Source: Candidatus Pseudomonas phytovorans (GTDB taxonomy: Bacteria; Pseudomonadota; Gammaproteobacteria; Pseudomonadales; Pseudomonadaceae). From it: 64,000 nt of DNA. Below, piece by piece: positions 42,013 to 51,165 of this stretch. The position numbers were made by a program, and so were the translations under genes. Every line of letters begins with the position of its first letter. Position 1 is the first letter of the stretch. The stretch is from contig CP119325.1 of the NCBI GenBank assembly GCA_029202525.1, forward strand, positions 5,678,001 through 5,742,000, read 5' to 3'. Below the pieces are notes generated by a model. That model was not told where the DNA came from and searched no databases. It saw only the letters and a list, made by a program, of their open reading frames with translations.

Positions 42013-43464
42013 ATGCATCAATTGACCCTGGCCGAGATCGCCCGCGGACTCGCCGACAAGTCGTTTTCCTCCGAAGAGCTGACCGGCGCCCTGCTGGCGC
42101 GTATCAAGCAGCTCGACCCGCAACTCAACAGCTTCATCAGCGTCACCGAAGACCTGGCCCTGGGCCAGGCGCGTGCCGCCGACGCCCGTCGCGCCGCCGG
42201 CGAAACCGGCGCGCTGCTGGGTGCCCCCATCGCCCACAAGGACCTGTTCTGCACCAACGGCGTACGCACCAGCTGCGGCTCGAAGATGCTCGACAACTTC
42301 AAGGCACCGTACGACGCCACCGTGGTCGCCAAGCTGGCTGAAGCTGGCATGGTCACCCTGGGCAAGACCAACATGGACGAGTTCGCCATGGGTTCGGCCA
42401 ACGAATCCAGCCACTACGGCGCGGTGAAGAACCCATGGAACCTCGAGCACGTCCCGGGCGGTTCGTCCGGCGGCTCGGCTGCCGCTGTGGCTGCGCGCCT
42501 GCTGCCGGCCACCACCGGCACCGACACCGGCGGCTCGATCCGCCAGCCGGCGGCACTGACCAACCTCACCGGCCTCAAACCGACGTACGGTCGTGTTTCG
42601 CGCTGGGGCATGATTGCCTACGCCTCCAGTCTCGACCAGGGCGGCCCGCTGGCCCGCACTGCCGAAGACTGCGCCCTGCTGCTGCAAGGCATGGCCGGTT
42701 TCGACGCCAAGGACTCCACCAGCATCGAAGAGCCGGTGCCGGACTACAGCGCCAACCTCAATGGTTCGCTGCAGGGCCTTCGCATCGGCCTGCCGAAGGA
42801 GTACTTCGGTGCCGGCCTCGACCCACGCATCGCCGACCTGGTCCAGGCCAGCGTCAAAGAGCTGGAAAAGCTCGGTGCCGTGGTCAAGGAAATCAGCCTG
42901 CCGAACATGCAGCACGCCATCCCGGCCTACTACGTGATCGCCCCGGCTGAAGCCTCTTCCAACCTGTCGCGCTTCGACGGCGTGCGCTTCGGCTACCGCT
43001 GCGATGCGCCGAAAGACCTCACCGACCTGTACAAGCGTTCGCGTGGCGAAGGCTTCGGCGTTGAAGTGCAGCGCCGCATCATGGTCGGCACCTACGCTCT
43101 GTCGGCTGGGTACTACGACGCCTACTACGTCAAGGCGCAGCAGATCCGCCGCCTGATCAAGAACGACTTCATGGCTGCGTTCAACGACGTCGACCTGATC
43201 CTCGGCCCAACCACGCCAAACCCGGCCTGGAAGCTTGGCGCCAAGAGCAGCGACCCGGTCGCCGCCTACCTGGAAGACGTCTACACCATCACCGCCAACC
43301 TGGCGGGCCTGCCGGGCCTGTCGATGCCGGCCGGCTTCGTCGACGGCCTGCCGGTCGGCGTGCAACTGCTGGCGCCGTATTTCCAGGAAGGCCGCCTGCT
43401 CAACGTCGCGCACCGCTACCAGCAAGTGACCGACTGGCACACCCGTGCCCCCAACGGCTTCTGA
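42013..43464 (+). CDS. gatA: Glu-tRNA(Gln)/Asp-tRNA(Asn) amidotransferase subunit A
   Basis: Amidase-signature glutaminase of 483 residues that supplies ammonia to GatB. The Ser-cis-Ser-Lys triad is seen as Lys in GAPIAHKDLFC and the Ser-rich GGSSGGSAAAV and TDTGGSIRQPA. It starts 15 bases after gatC and ends 11 bases before gatB. Confidence 0.98.
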   Translation: MHQLTLAEIARGLADKSFSSEELTGALLARIKQLDPQLNSFISVTEDLALGQARAADARRAAGETGALLGAPIAHKDLFCTNGVRTSCGSKMLDNFKAPYDATVVAKLAEAGMVTLGKTNMDEFAMGSANESSHYGAVKNPWNLEHVPGGSSGGSAAAVAARLLPATTGTDTGGSIRQPAALTNLTGLKPTYGRVSRWGMIAYASSLDQGGPLARTAEDCALLLQGMAGFDAKDSTSIEEPVPDYSANLNGSLQGLRIGLPKEYFGAGLDPRIADLVQASVKELEKLGAVVKEISLPNMQHAIPAYYVIAPAEASSNLSRFDGVRFGYRCDAPKDLTDLYKRSRGEGFGVEVQRRIMVGTYALSAGYYDAYYVKAQQIRRLIKNDFMAAFNDVDLILGPTTPNPAWKLGAKSSDPVAAYLEDVYTITANLAGLPGLSMPAGFVDGLPVGVQLLAPYFQEGRLLNVAHRYQQVTDWHTRAPNGF

Positions 43465-43475
43465 GGAGTTCACAC

Positions 43476-44921
43476 ATGCAATGGGAAGTTGTGATCGGGC
43501 TGGAAATCCACACTCAGCTCGCCACCCAGTCGAAGATCTTCTCCGGCAGCGCCACCACCTTCGGCTCAGAGCCGAACACCCAGGCCAGCCTGGTTGACCT
43601 GGGCATGCCCGGCGTACTGCCGGTGCTGAACCAGGAAGCCGTGCGCATGGCGTGCATGTTCGGCCTGGCCATCGATGCCGAAATCGGCAAGCGCAACGTG
43701 TTCGCGCGCAAGAACTACTTCTACCCGGACCTGCCCAAGGGTTACCAGATCAGCCAGATGGACCTGCCGATCGTCGGCAAGGGTCACCTGGATATCGCCC
43801 TGGAAGACGGCACCATCAAGCGCATCGGGGTAACCCGCGCGCACCTGGAAGAAGATGCCGGCAAGAGCCTGCACGAAGACTTCAGCGGTTCCACCGGTAT
43901 CGACCTGAACCGTGCCGGCACCCCGCTGCTGGAAATCGTTTCCGAGCCCGACATGCGCAGCGCCAAGGAAGCCGTGGCCTACGTCAAGGCGGTCCACGCG
44001 CTGGTGCGCTACCTGGGCATCTGCGATGGCAACATGGCCGAAGGCTCGCTACGTTGCGACTGCAACGTGTCGATCCGCCCGAAAGGCCAGGTCGAGTTCG
44101 GTACCCGCTGCGAGATCAAGAACGTCAACTCGTTCCGCTTCATCGAGCGCGCGATCAACAGCGAAATCCAGCGCCAGATCGACTTGATCGAAGACGGTGG
44201 CAGGGTGATACAGGAAACCCGATTGTACGATCCGAACAAGGACGAAACCCGTTCCATGCGCAGCAAAGAGGAAGCCAACGACTACCGTTACTTCCCCGAC
44301 CCGGACCTGCTGCCGGTGGTGATCGAGGACAGCTTCCTCGCAACCCTCCGCGCCGGCCTGCCGGAACTGCCGCCACAGAAAGTCGAACGCTTCCAGAGCC
44401 AGTATGGCCTGTCGGCCTACGACGCCAACGTGCTGGCATCCAGCCGCGAACAGGCGGACTACTTCGAAGAAGTGGTAAAAATCGGTGGCGACGCCAAGCT
44501 GGCGGCCAACTGGGTCATGGTCGAGCTGGGCAGCTTGCTGAACAAGCTGGGCGTCGAGATCGACCAGGCCCCGGTCAGCGCCGCACACCTGGGTGGCATG
44601 CTGTTGCGCATCAGCGATAACACCATCAGCGGCAAGATCGCCAAGACCGTGTTCGAGGCCATGGCTGCCGGTGAAGGCGATGCCGACAGCATCATCGAGA
44701 GCAAAGGCCTCAAGCAGGTCACCGACACCGGTGCGATCGACAAGATGCTCGACGAAATGCTGGCAGCCAACGCCGAGCAGGTCGAACAGTACCGCGCGGC
44801 CGATGAGGCCAAGCGCGGCAAGATGTTCGGCTTCTTCGTGGGCCAGGCGATGAAGGCTTCCAAAGGCAAGGCCAACCCTGGGCAGGTGAACCAATTGCTC
44901 AAGGCCAAGCTCGAAGGGTGA
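43476..44921 (+). CDS. gatB: Glu-tRNA(Gln)/Asp-tRNA(Asn) amidotransferase subunit B
   Basis: Kinase and tRNA-binding subunit of 481 residues. The start MQWEVVIGLEIHTQLAT, the KNYFYPDLPKGYQISQ segment and SLRCDCNVSIRPKGQ are family hallmarks. The C-terminal YqeY-like helical domain (about residues 330-480) binds tRNA. A REP element follows the stop. Confidence 0.98.
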   Translation: MQWEVVIGLEIHTQLATQSKIFSGSATTFGSEPNTQASLVDLGMPGVLPVLNQEAVRMACMFGLAIDAEIGKRNVFARKNYFYPDLPKGYQISQMDLPIVGKGHLDIALEDGTIKRIGVTRAHLEEDAGKSLHEDFSGSTGIDLNRAGTPLLEIVSEPDMRSAKEAVAYVKAVHALVRYLGICDGNMAEGSLRCDCNVSIRPKGQVEFGTRCEIKNVNSFRFIERAINSEIQRQIDLIEDGGRVIQETRLYDPNKDETRSMRSKEEANDYRYFPDPDLLPVVIEDSFLATLRAGLPELPPQKVERFQSQYGLSAYDANVLASSREQADYFEEVVKIGGDAKLAANWVMVELGSLLNKLGVEIDQAPVSAAHLGGMLLRISDNTISGKIAKTVFEAMAAGEGDADSIIESKGLKQVTDTGAIDKMLDEMLAANAEQVEQYRAADEAKRGKMFGFFVGQAMKASKGKANPGQVNQLLKAKLEG

Positions 44922-44951
44922 GCTGAAAAAGCGGCGAGGGCTCTGCCCTCG

Positions 44952-45033
44952 ATCGCAGGCAAGCCAGCTCCCACAGGTACAGCATCGCTCATAAGGGCAG
45001 CGCTGTACCTGTGGGAGCTGGCTTGCCTGCGAT
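44952..45033. repeat. REP-type inverted repeat 5
   Basis: Arms of about 31 bases (44952-44982 and 45003-45033) with the variant core GGGAGCTGGCTTGCC, as in copy 1. It lies between gatB and the RlpA-like gene. Confidence 0.92.
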
Positions 45034-45074
45034 GGGCCGCACAGCGGCCCCAACTGCAGCATCGGAGCAAGAAC

Positions 45075-45449
45075 TTGCTAAAACGATCCCTCGGCACCCT
45101 GGCCCTGTTTTCCTTCCTGGCCGGCTGCGCCAGCCACGACATCGACCCGCGTGGTTATGACCAGACGGGCACCGCCTCTTACTACGGCTCACGCCACCAC
45201 GGCAAACGCACTGCCAGCGGCGAACCTTTCAACCAGCATGGCCTCACCGCCGCCCACCGCAGCCTGCCGTTCGGCACCCGCGTACTGGTCACCAATACGG
45301 CCAACCAGCGCAGTGTTGTGGTACGCATCAACGACCGTGGCCCGCACACCCGCGGCCGCCTGATCGACCTGTCTCGCGCTGCTGCAGAAAAAATCGGCAT
45401 GCTCCGTAGCGGAACGGCGCGCGTGCGAGTACAAGGGCTTAGCGACTGA
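45075..45449 (+). CDS. Short RlpA-like lipoprotein (double-psi beta-barrel)
   Basis: A 124-residue lipoprotein: signal peptide MLKRSLGTLALFSFLAGC with the lipobox LAGC, then a double-psi beta-barrel domain like the septal lytic transglycosylase RlpA (GTASYYGSRHHGKRTASGE, LPFGTRVLVTN, VRINDRGPHTRGRLIDLS). It lacks the SPOR domain of full RlpA, so it may be an RlpA paralogue that is not recruited to denuded glycan. The start is TTG at 45075 with GGAG 7 bases upstream; no ATG is available before the signal peptide. Confidence 0.88.
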   Translation: MLKRSLGTLALFSFLAGCASHDIDPRGYDQTGTASYYGSRHHGKRTASGEPFNQHGLTAAHRSLPFGTRVLVTNTANQRSVVVRINDRGPHTRGRLIDLSRAAAEKIGMLRSGTARVRVQGLSD

Positions 45450-45467
45450 CGCGACAGGAGTCCGACC

Positions 45468-46553
45468 ATTTTCGACCTGGCCACCCTTCCCACCTTCAGC
45501 CTGCTGCAACTGGGCATTGCCCTGCTGCTGCTGGTCGGCGGCGCCGAATTGCTGGTGCGCGCAGCGCTGCGCCTGGCACAGCGCCTTCATGTTCGCCCGC
45601 TGATCATCGGCCTGAGCCTGGTGGCCTTCGGCAGTACCGCGCCACAACTGACCGTGAGCCTGCAGGCCGCCTACCAGGGCGCGCCGGATGTGGCAGTGGG
45701 CAGCGTGATCGGTAGCAACATTTTCAACGTACTGGTCATTCTCGGCCTGGCCGCACTGATCATTCCCCTGCGCGTATCGCGCCAGCTGGTGCGCCTGGAC
45801 ATTCCGCTGATGATCGTCGCCAGCGGCCTGGTCTACGCCCTCTCCGCCAACGGCCATCTGGGCCGGGTAGAAGGTGGGCTGCTGCTGCTTGGCCTGGCCG
45901 GCTACCTGGCAATGCTCTGGCACCAGTCGCGCCACTACGCACGCACCTACCCTGCGCCGGATACGACCAAGTCCAGCGCCAGGCGTTTCTGGTCGGGCAC
46001 GCTGCTGCAAGTGCTGGCCGGCCTTGGCCTGCTGAGCCTGGGCGGCCACCTGCTACTGGAGGCTGCCGTCGAGGTGGCCACCGACCTGGGCCTGTCCGAG
46101 CGCATCATCGGCCTGACGGTCGTCGCCATCTGCACTTCCCTGCCGGAACTGGCTGCCGCCCTGATCGCCGCCCTGCGTGGCGAAAGGGAGATCGCCGTGG
46201 GCACGGTGATCGGCAGCAACCTGTTCAACTTGCTGGCCGTGCTCGGCCTGACCGCACTGGTCACCCCCGAGCCGCTGTCGATCTCACCCAATGCGCTGTC
46301 ATTTGACTTGCCAGTGATGCTCGGCGTTGCCGTGCTGAGCCTGCCGGTGTTTTATTCCGGTTACCGGATCACCCGGGCCGAAGGCGTGGTGTTCCTTTGC
46401 CTGTACCTGGCCTACGGGCTGCACGTAGCGGCGTTTACCATGGGCATGCCGCTGGCAGGCCGCCTGGAACGTTTGATGCTGTTCTACGTGCTGCCGGTGC
46501 TCGCGATGGTGTTGCTGTACACCACCGCGCGCGCTTGGCGGCGGCAGCACTAG
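45468..46553 (+). CDS. Na+/Ca2+ exchanger family protein, apparent ATT start
   Basis: CaCA-family membrane protein of 361 residues with two homologous halves of about five helices. The alpha repeats are FGSTAPQLTVS (first) and CTSLPELAAAL (second). The first has Gln60 where the ion-binding Glu normally sits; the second keeps Glu227. The first helix (FSLLQLGIALLLLVGGAELLV) needs a start upstream of the TTG at 45549. The only suitable codon is ATT at 45468, with CAGGAG 7 bases upstream. The ATT lies 18 bases after the stop of the RlpA-like gene. It is convergent with aroP. Confidence 0.86.
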   Translation: MFDLATLPTFSLLQLGIALLLLVGGAELLVRAALRLAQRLHVRPLIIGLSLVAFGSTAPQLTVSLQAAYQGAPDVAVGSVIGSNIFNVLVILGLAALIIPLRVSRQLVRLDIPLMIVASGLVYALSANGHLGRVEGGLLLLGLAGYLAMLWHQSRHYARTYPAPDTTKSSARRFWSGTLLQVLAGLGLLSLGGHLLLEAAVEVATDLGLSERIIGLTVVAICTSLPELAAALIAALRGEREIAVGTVIGSNLFNLLAVLGLTALVTPEPLSISPNALSFDLPVMLGVAVLSLPVFYSGYRITRAEGVVFLCLYLAYGLHVAAFTMGMPLAGRLERLMLFYVLPVLAMVLLYTTARAWRRQH

Positions 46554-46575
46554 ACAAGAGGCCGGGCCTGCTTTA

Positions 46576-47931
46576 CTACTTGGCCTGGCGGGCCTTCTTC
46601 AGTTTGAAGGCCACCCACAGCACGGCAATCCATGCCGGGATCAGCATCACCGAGATACGAATCGGCGGGGTCAGGTACATCACCACCAGAATCAGCACGA
46701 TGAACGCCAGGCACAGGTAGTTGGTCAGCGGGTGCCCCAGGCTCTTGTAGAACGGGGTGATTCCGGCCGCCAGCTTGGCCTTGCGGAACTTCAGGTGGGT
46801 AATGCTGATGCTCGCCCAGTTGATCACCAACGCCGACACCGCCAGGGCCATCAGCAAACCAAAGGCTTCACCCGGCATCAGGTAGTTGATCACTACGCAC
46901 AAGCCGGTAGCGAAGGCCGAAACGCCCAGCGCAGTCAGCGGCACACCGCTGCGGCTCACTTTCAGCAACTGGCGCGGTGCGTCGCCCTGGCTGGCCAGGC
47001 CAAACAGCATGCGGCTGTTGGCGTATACGCAGCTGTTGTAAACCGACAGCGCAGCCGTCAGCACCACGATATTGAGAATGGTCGCCACCAGGTCGCTGTC
47101 CAGCTCGTGGAAAATCATCACGAACGGGCTGCCGCCCTGCACGACCTTCTGCCACGGGTACAGCGACAGCAGTACCGCCAGGGCACCGATGTAGAAGATC
47201 AGGATGCGGTACACCACCTGGTTGGTGGCCTTGGGGATGCTCTGACGCGGGTTGTCGGCCTCGGCAGCGGTGATACCCACCAGCTCCAGGCCACCGAACG
47301 AGAACATGATCACCGCCATCGCCATCACCAGGCCGCTGACACCGTTAGGGAAGAAGCCGCCGTACTGCCACAGGTTGGCTACGCTGGCATCCGGGCCGCC
47401 ATGGCCGCTGGTCAGCAACCAGGCGCCGAAACCGATCATGCTGACAATGGCAACCACCTTGATCAGGGCGAACCAGAATTCCATTTCGCCATAGACCTTC
47501 ACCTGGGTCAGGTTGATCAGGTTGATTACCACGAAAAAGATCGCCGCCGTCGCCCAGGTGGGGAAATCCGGCCACCAGTACTGCACGTAGATACCCACCG
47601 CGGTCAGTTCGGCCATGCCAACCAGCACATAGACCACCCAGTAGTTCCAGCCCGACACGAAGCCGGCAAACTCGCTCCAGTATTGGTGGGCAAAATGGCT
47701 GAAGCTGCCGGCCACCGGCTCTTCGACAACCATTTCACCCAGCTGGCGCATTATCAGGAAGGCCATCAGGCCAGCGATGGCATACCCCAGCAACACGGAG
47801 GGGCCGGCCAGCTGGATGGTCTGGGCGATACCCAGGAACAAGCCGGTACCAATGGCCCCGCCCAGCGCGATCAGCTGGATATGGCGATTCTTCAGCCCGC
47901 GCTGCAGCTCGGGCGTGCTCTGGTCTTGCAT
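46576..47931 (-). CDS. aroP: Aromatic amino acid permease (AroP-like)
   Basis: APC-superfamily permease of 451 residues with 12 membrane helices. The sequence is AroP-like nearly throughout: LQRGLKNRHIQLIALGGAIG at the start, MRQLGEMVVEEPVAGSFSHF, FSFGGLELVGITAAEADNP and LNIVVLTAALSVYNSC. It should take up Phe, Tyr and Trp; the relative PheP type is not excluded. ATG 47931. An AEC transporter gene ends 54 bases upstream on the same strand. Confidence 0.9.
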   Translation of the reverse strand: MQDQSTPELQRGLKNRHIQLIALGGAIGTGLFLGIAQTIQLAGPSVLLGYAIAGLMAFLIMRQLGEMVVEEPVAGSFSHFAHQYWSEFAGFVSGWNYWVVYVLVGMAELTAVGIYVQYWWPDFPTWATAAIFFVVINLINLTQVKVYGEMEFWFALIKVVAIVSMIGFGAWLLTSGHGGPDASVANLWQYGGFFPNGVSGLVMAMAVIMFSFGGLELVGITAAEADNPRQSIPKATNQVVYRILIFYIGALAVLLSLYPWQKVVQGGSPFVMIFHELDSDLVATILNIVVLTAALSVYNSCVYANSRMLFGLASQGDAPRQLLKVSRSGVPLTALGVSAFATGLCVVINYLMPGEAFGLLMALAVSALVINWASISITHLKFRKAKLAAGITPFYKSLGHPLTNYLCLAFIVLILVVMYLTPPIRISVMLIPAWIAVLWVAFKLKKARQAK

Positions 47932-47985
47932 GAAGTGTCCTTTAGCTCAGTGAGGCTGTTTTTTGTGTTGTTTGCAGTCAAGGAT

Positions 47986-48927
47986 CTAGATCCATCCGCC
48001 CCACTGCAAGATGAAAATGCCGATATTGGTGGTGATTGCCGCCATTAACGTCGTAATGACGATGATCGACGCCGCCAGTTCATGGTTGCCGTTGGCCGCA
48101 CGTGCCATCACGTAGCTGGCCGCAGCGGTGGGGCTGCCGATGTACAGGAACAGGATGCCCAGTTCGGCCCCGCGAAAACCGCATAGCCAGGCGCCCAAGG
48201 TGCCCACCAGCGGTAGCCAGACCATCTTCACCAGGCTGGCGTCGATGGCCAGCCTGCCGCTGTCGCGCAATGCCGCCAACGACAGGGTCCCGCCAATGCA
48301 CATCAACGCCAACGGCAGGGTCATCTGGGCGAGGTAATCACCCGAAGTCAGCAGCCAGTTGGGTAGCGGCACCTGACCGTAAGCCATGGGGGTAGCCACC
48401 AGCACGCTGATGATCAGCGGGTTGCTGAAGATGCTCTTGCAGATGCTCCAGGGGTCGGACTTGAGGTCCGGGCTGTACACCGCAAGTACCACTGCCGACA
48501 GCGAGTTGTACATGAGGATGACCAGGCCGGCGAGCACTGCCCCCAGGGAAATACCATAGTCCCCGTACAGACTGGCGGCCAAGGCCAGGCCGATCACGCC
48601 GTTGTTGCCGCGGAACGCGCCTTGGGTATAAATGCCCCGCTCCGCTAGCGGGCTGCGCCAGATGGCCATACCCCAGGCGACGGCAAAGCCAACCAGTGTG
48701 GCGGCGATGAAGTAGAGGATGACTCCAGGCTTTACCGCTGCTGCCAGGTCGGCGTGGTAGATACCGAGGAACAGCAGCGCAGGCATGCAGACATTGAACA
48801 CCAACTGCGAGGCGACGCGGTTGAAGTTGTCGTCGATCAGGTGGATGCGTTTGAGCAGCACGCCCATGAACAACATGGCGAAGACAGGTGCCGTGATGTT
48901 CAGCGTCTGGATAAGAAGGGCGAGCAT
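47986..48927 (-). CDS. AEC family transporter
   Basis: Membrane protein of 313 residues with about ten helices, in the auxin efflux carrier / malonate transporter family. Typical signs are GVLLKRIHLIDDNFNRVASQLVFNVCMPALLF and FRGNNGVIGLAL in the first half and SPTAAASYVMA near the end. The substrate is not known. It may be cotranscribed with aroP 54 bases downstream. Confidence 0.88.
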   Translation of the reverse strand: MLALLIQTLNITAPVFAMLFMGVLLKRIHLIDDNFNRVASQLVFNVCMPALLFLGIYHADLAAAVKPGVILYFIAATLVGFAVAWGMAIWRSPLAERGIYTQGAFRGNNGVIGLALAASLYGDYGISLGAVLAGLVILMYNSLSAVVLAVYSPDLKSDPWSICKSIFSNPLIISVLVATPMAYGQVPLPNWLLTSGDYLAQMTLPLALMCIGGTLSLAALRDSGRLAIDASLVKMVWLPLVGTLGAWLCGFRGAELGILFLYIGSPTAAASYVMARAANGNHELAASIIVITTLMAAITTNIGIFILQWGGWI

Positions 48928-49050
48928 GCGCTAGCGATCCTGGAGGGGTTGCCGTCAGGCGGCCAATGATACGCCAACAGCCGGGATTTGCGGGGATCGC
49001 GCGTGATAAAAGCACATGTCTTTCAGATTCTGCACTGCCAGTACTGGCCT

Positions 49051-49134
49051 CTTCGCGGGCACGCCCGCTCCCACAGGTACGGCACTGCTCTCAAGGGCGG
49101 CGCGGTATTTGTGGGAGCGGGCGTGCCCGCGAAG
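49051..49134. repeat. REP-type inverted repeat 6
   Basis: Arms 49051-49075 and 49110-49134 pair perfectly (CTTCGCGGGCACGCCCGCTC and onwards). It lies just after the roxR stop, in the 221-base gap between roxR and the AEC transporter gene. I see nothing else in this gap. Confidence 0.92.
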
Positions 49135-49148
49135 AAGCCAACATAGAA

Positions 49149-49712
49149 TCAGCGACGGACCGGGCGCTTCTGCAGTTTGCGCTGCAAGGTCCGGCGGTGC
49201 ATGCCCAGCGCCCGCGCGGTGGCCGAAATGTTGCCCTCATGCTCGTTCAGCACGCGCTGGATGTGTTCCCACTGCAGGCGGTCGACCGACATCGGGTTTT
49301 CCGGCACCAGGGTATCCAGGTCGGTATGCTCCGACAGCAACGCTGCCAGCACGTCATCGGCGTCGGCCGGCTTGCACAGGTAATTGCAGGCACCGCGCTT
49401 GACCGCCTCCACCGCAGTGGCAATGCTCGAGTAACCGGTCAGGATCACCACGCGCATTTCCGGGTCCAGCTCCAGCAGCTTGGGCAGCAGCACAAGGCCG
49501 GAGTCACCGTCCATCTTCAGGTCCAGCGTGGCGTAGTCCGGCAGGTCCTGCTGGGCCAGGATCAAGCCTTCCTCGGCAGAACTGGCAGTGCTCACGCGGA
49601 AACCGCGACGGCTCATGGCCCGGGCCATGACCCGGGTGAAGGTGGCGTCATCATCCACCAGCAGCAGGTGCGGCAGCTCTTCGCTTTCGACCTGGTTTTC
49701 TTCGCTCATCAT
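49149..49712 (-). CDS. roxR: Response regulator RoxR
   Basis: Redox response regulator of 187 residues (RoxR/RegA/PrrA type). The receiver domain includes LLVDDDATFTR and the phospho-acceptor Asp in LDLKMDGDSG. The short C-terminal Fis-type helix-turn-helix is NISATARALGMHRRTLQRKL. With RoxS it controls respiratory oxidases, including cyanide-insensitive ones, in Pseudomonas. It overlaps roxS by 4 bases. Confidence 0.95.
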   Translation of the reverse strand: MMSEENQVESEELPHLLLVDDDATFTRVMARAMSRRGFRVSTASSAEEGLILAQQDLPDYATLDLKMDGDSGLVLLPKLLELDPEMRVVILTGYSSIATAVEAVKRGACNYLCKPADADDVLAALLSEHTDLDTLVPENPMSVDRLQWEHIQRVLNEHEGNISATARALGMHRRTLQRKLQKRPVRR

Positions 49713-50965
49713 TCATCTCCTCGCTTGCCATAGGGCAGGCGCAATTCGGTCAGGGTGCCACCCTGTTCATGACTATAGAGTTTTACCGAACCGCCCGCAC
49801 GGGTCACGCTGGCCTTGCTCAAGAACAGGCCCAGGCCGAAGCCTTTGCCTTTGGTGGTAATAAAGGGCTTGCCGATGGCTTCGGCAATGGCCGGTGGCAC
49901 GCCAGGGCCATGGTCGCGAATGCTGATGACGATGTCCTGGGCGTCCCAGTCCAGGCGGACTTCCAGGTCATCGGGGCAAGCATCTGCGGCATTGTTCAAC
50001 AGGTTCAGCAGTGCCTGGGTCAGATCAGGCGGAGGCGTCAGACGCGGTACTTTGCCATCACGCAGGCGCTGGAAGCGGTAGCTGGCTTCCGGGCGCATCA
50101 GGTGCCAACGGTTCAGCGCCTCGTCCAGCCAGGCGGTCACGTCCTGCTCAACGATAGCCAGGCGGCGATTGGCTTCGGCGGCGCGCACCAACTGCTGCAA
50201 GGTTTCTTTGCACAGCTTTACCTGGTCCTGGAGGATCTGCAGGTCTTCCTGCAGCAGCGGGTCGGTGTGGTCCTGGCGCATTTCGTTGATCAGCACGCTC
50301 ATGGTCGCCAGCGGCGTTCCCAGCTCATGGGCGGCACCGGCAGCCTGGGTGGCCACGGCCAGCAGTTGCTCGTCGCGCAGGCTTTCTTCGCGCCGTTCAG
50401 ACCGTAACTGCTCCTGCCGGCGCAGCTCTTCGGCCATGCGCGCAGCAAAGAAGGTAATCACCGCAGCAGCCAGGGCAATGCTCAGCCACATGCCGTAGAC
50501 CTGCATCTTGTCCCGCGCCATCGGCAGGCCTTCAAGCGGGTAGAACTGCACCAGCAGCATGCTGTACGCAGTCAGGGCGATGCCCGAAAGAATCAGCGAG
50601 TACAGCCACGGCAGGGTTACCGCGGCAATCGCCAACGGTACCAGGTAATACGACACGAACGGGTTGGTCGACCCGCCGGAGTAATACAGCAAGGCACTGT
50701 GAATCAGCAGGTCACAGGCCAGCTGCAGGGCATACTCCATTTCGGTGACCGGCACCGACAGGCGCAAGCGCAGCGCCGTGAAGGCGCACAGCAACGAGGA
50801 CAGGGCCAAGGTGCCGGCCAGCGACAACCATGGCAATGGCAGTAGCTCGGTCCAGTAGGCAACACCCACCGAGCCGGCCTGGGCAGCCAGGACCAGGACC
50901 CGAATAACGGTCAGGCGCCAGAGGTTCTGGCGGGTAGCGGACAACGGTTGTACGGCAGCGAGCAT
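49709..50965 (-). CDS. roxS: Sensor histidine kinase RoxS
   Basis: RegB/PrrB-type membrane kinase of 418 residues. About six membrane helices (residues 20-180) are followed by the H-box AAHELGTPLATMS (phospho-His), the N-box LLNNAADACP, and G-boxes DHGPGVPPAIAE and GKGFGLGLFLSK. It senses the redox state of the respiratory chain. ATG 50965 has AGGAGAG upstream. It is divergent from the SIMPL-domain gene across 200 bases. Confidence 0.94.
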   Translation of the reverse strand: MLAAVQPLSATRQNLWRLTVIRVLVLAAQAGSVGVAYWTELLPLPWLSLAGTLALSSLLCAFTALRLRLSVPVTEMEYALQLACDLLIHSALLYYSGGSTNPFVSYYLVPLAIAAVTLPWLYSLILSGIALTAYSMLLVQFYPLEGLPMARDKMQVYGMWLSIALAAAVITFFAARMAEELRRQEQLRSERREESLRDEQLLAVATQAAGAAHELGTPLATMSVLINEMRQDHTDPLLQEDLQILQDQVKLCKETLQQLVRAAEANRRLAIVEQDVTAWLDEALNRWHLMRPEASYRFQRLRDGKVPRLTPPPDLTQALLNLLNNAADACPDDLEVRLDWDAQDIVISIRDHGPGVPPAIAEAIGKPFITTKGKGFGLGLFLSKASVTRAGGSVKLYSHEQGGTLTELRLPYGKRGDE

Positions 50966-51165
50966 GAGCTCTCCTGATGAGTGCTCCAGAAAATCGGCTG
51001 GAGTATACCGAAGCCGGGCACCCTGCTGCAGCGATGCGGCAAAGCGCCACACTTTGTCACAGGTTAATGATGGCACTTTTGAACCCACTACACTGTTCCC
51101 GGTCTGATCGGCCATGCGTGGCATGGATGACCAGAGCCACGCCTTTTATTGCCAAGGAGTACCAC

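Noticed and set aside
41590..43473. A 627-codon open frame on the minus strand across gatC and gatA
   Set aside because: Gly/Val/Arg/Gln-rich shadow of gatC-gatA with no recognisable motif; GatC and GatA are unmistakable on the plus strand.
46732..48048. A 438-codon open frame opposite aroP
   Set aside because: Composition of an antisense frame (His, Gln, Arg repeats) against a clear 12-helix permease on the other strand.
48928..49148. Small genes in the gap between the AEC transporter and roxR
   Set aside because: The open frames consist mostly of REP sequence; no start signal.
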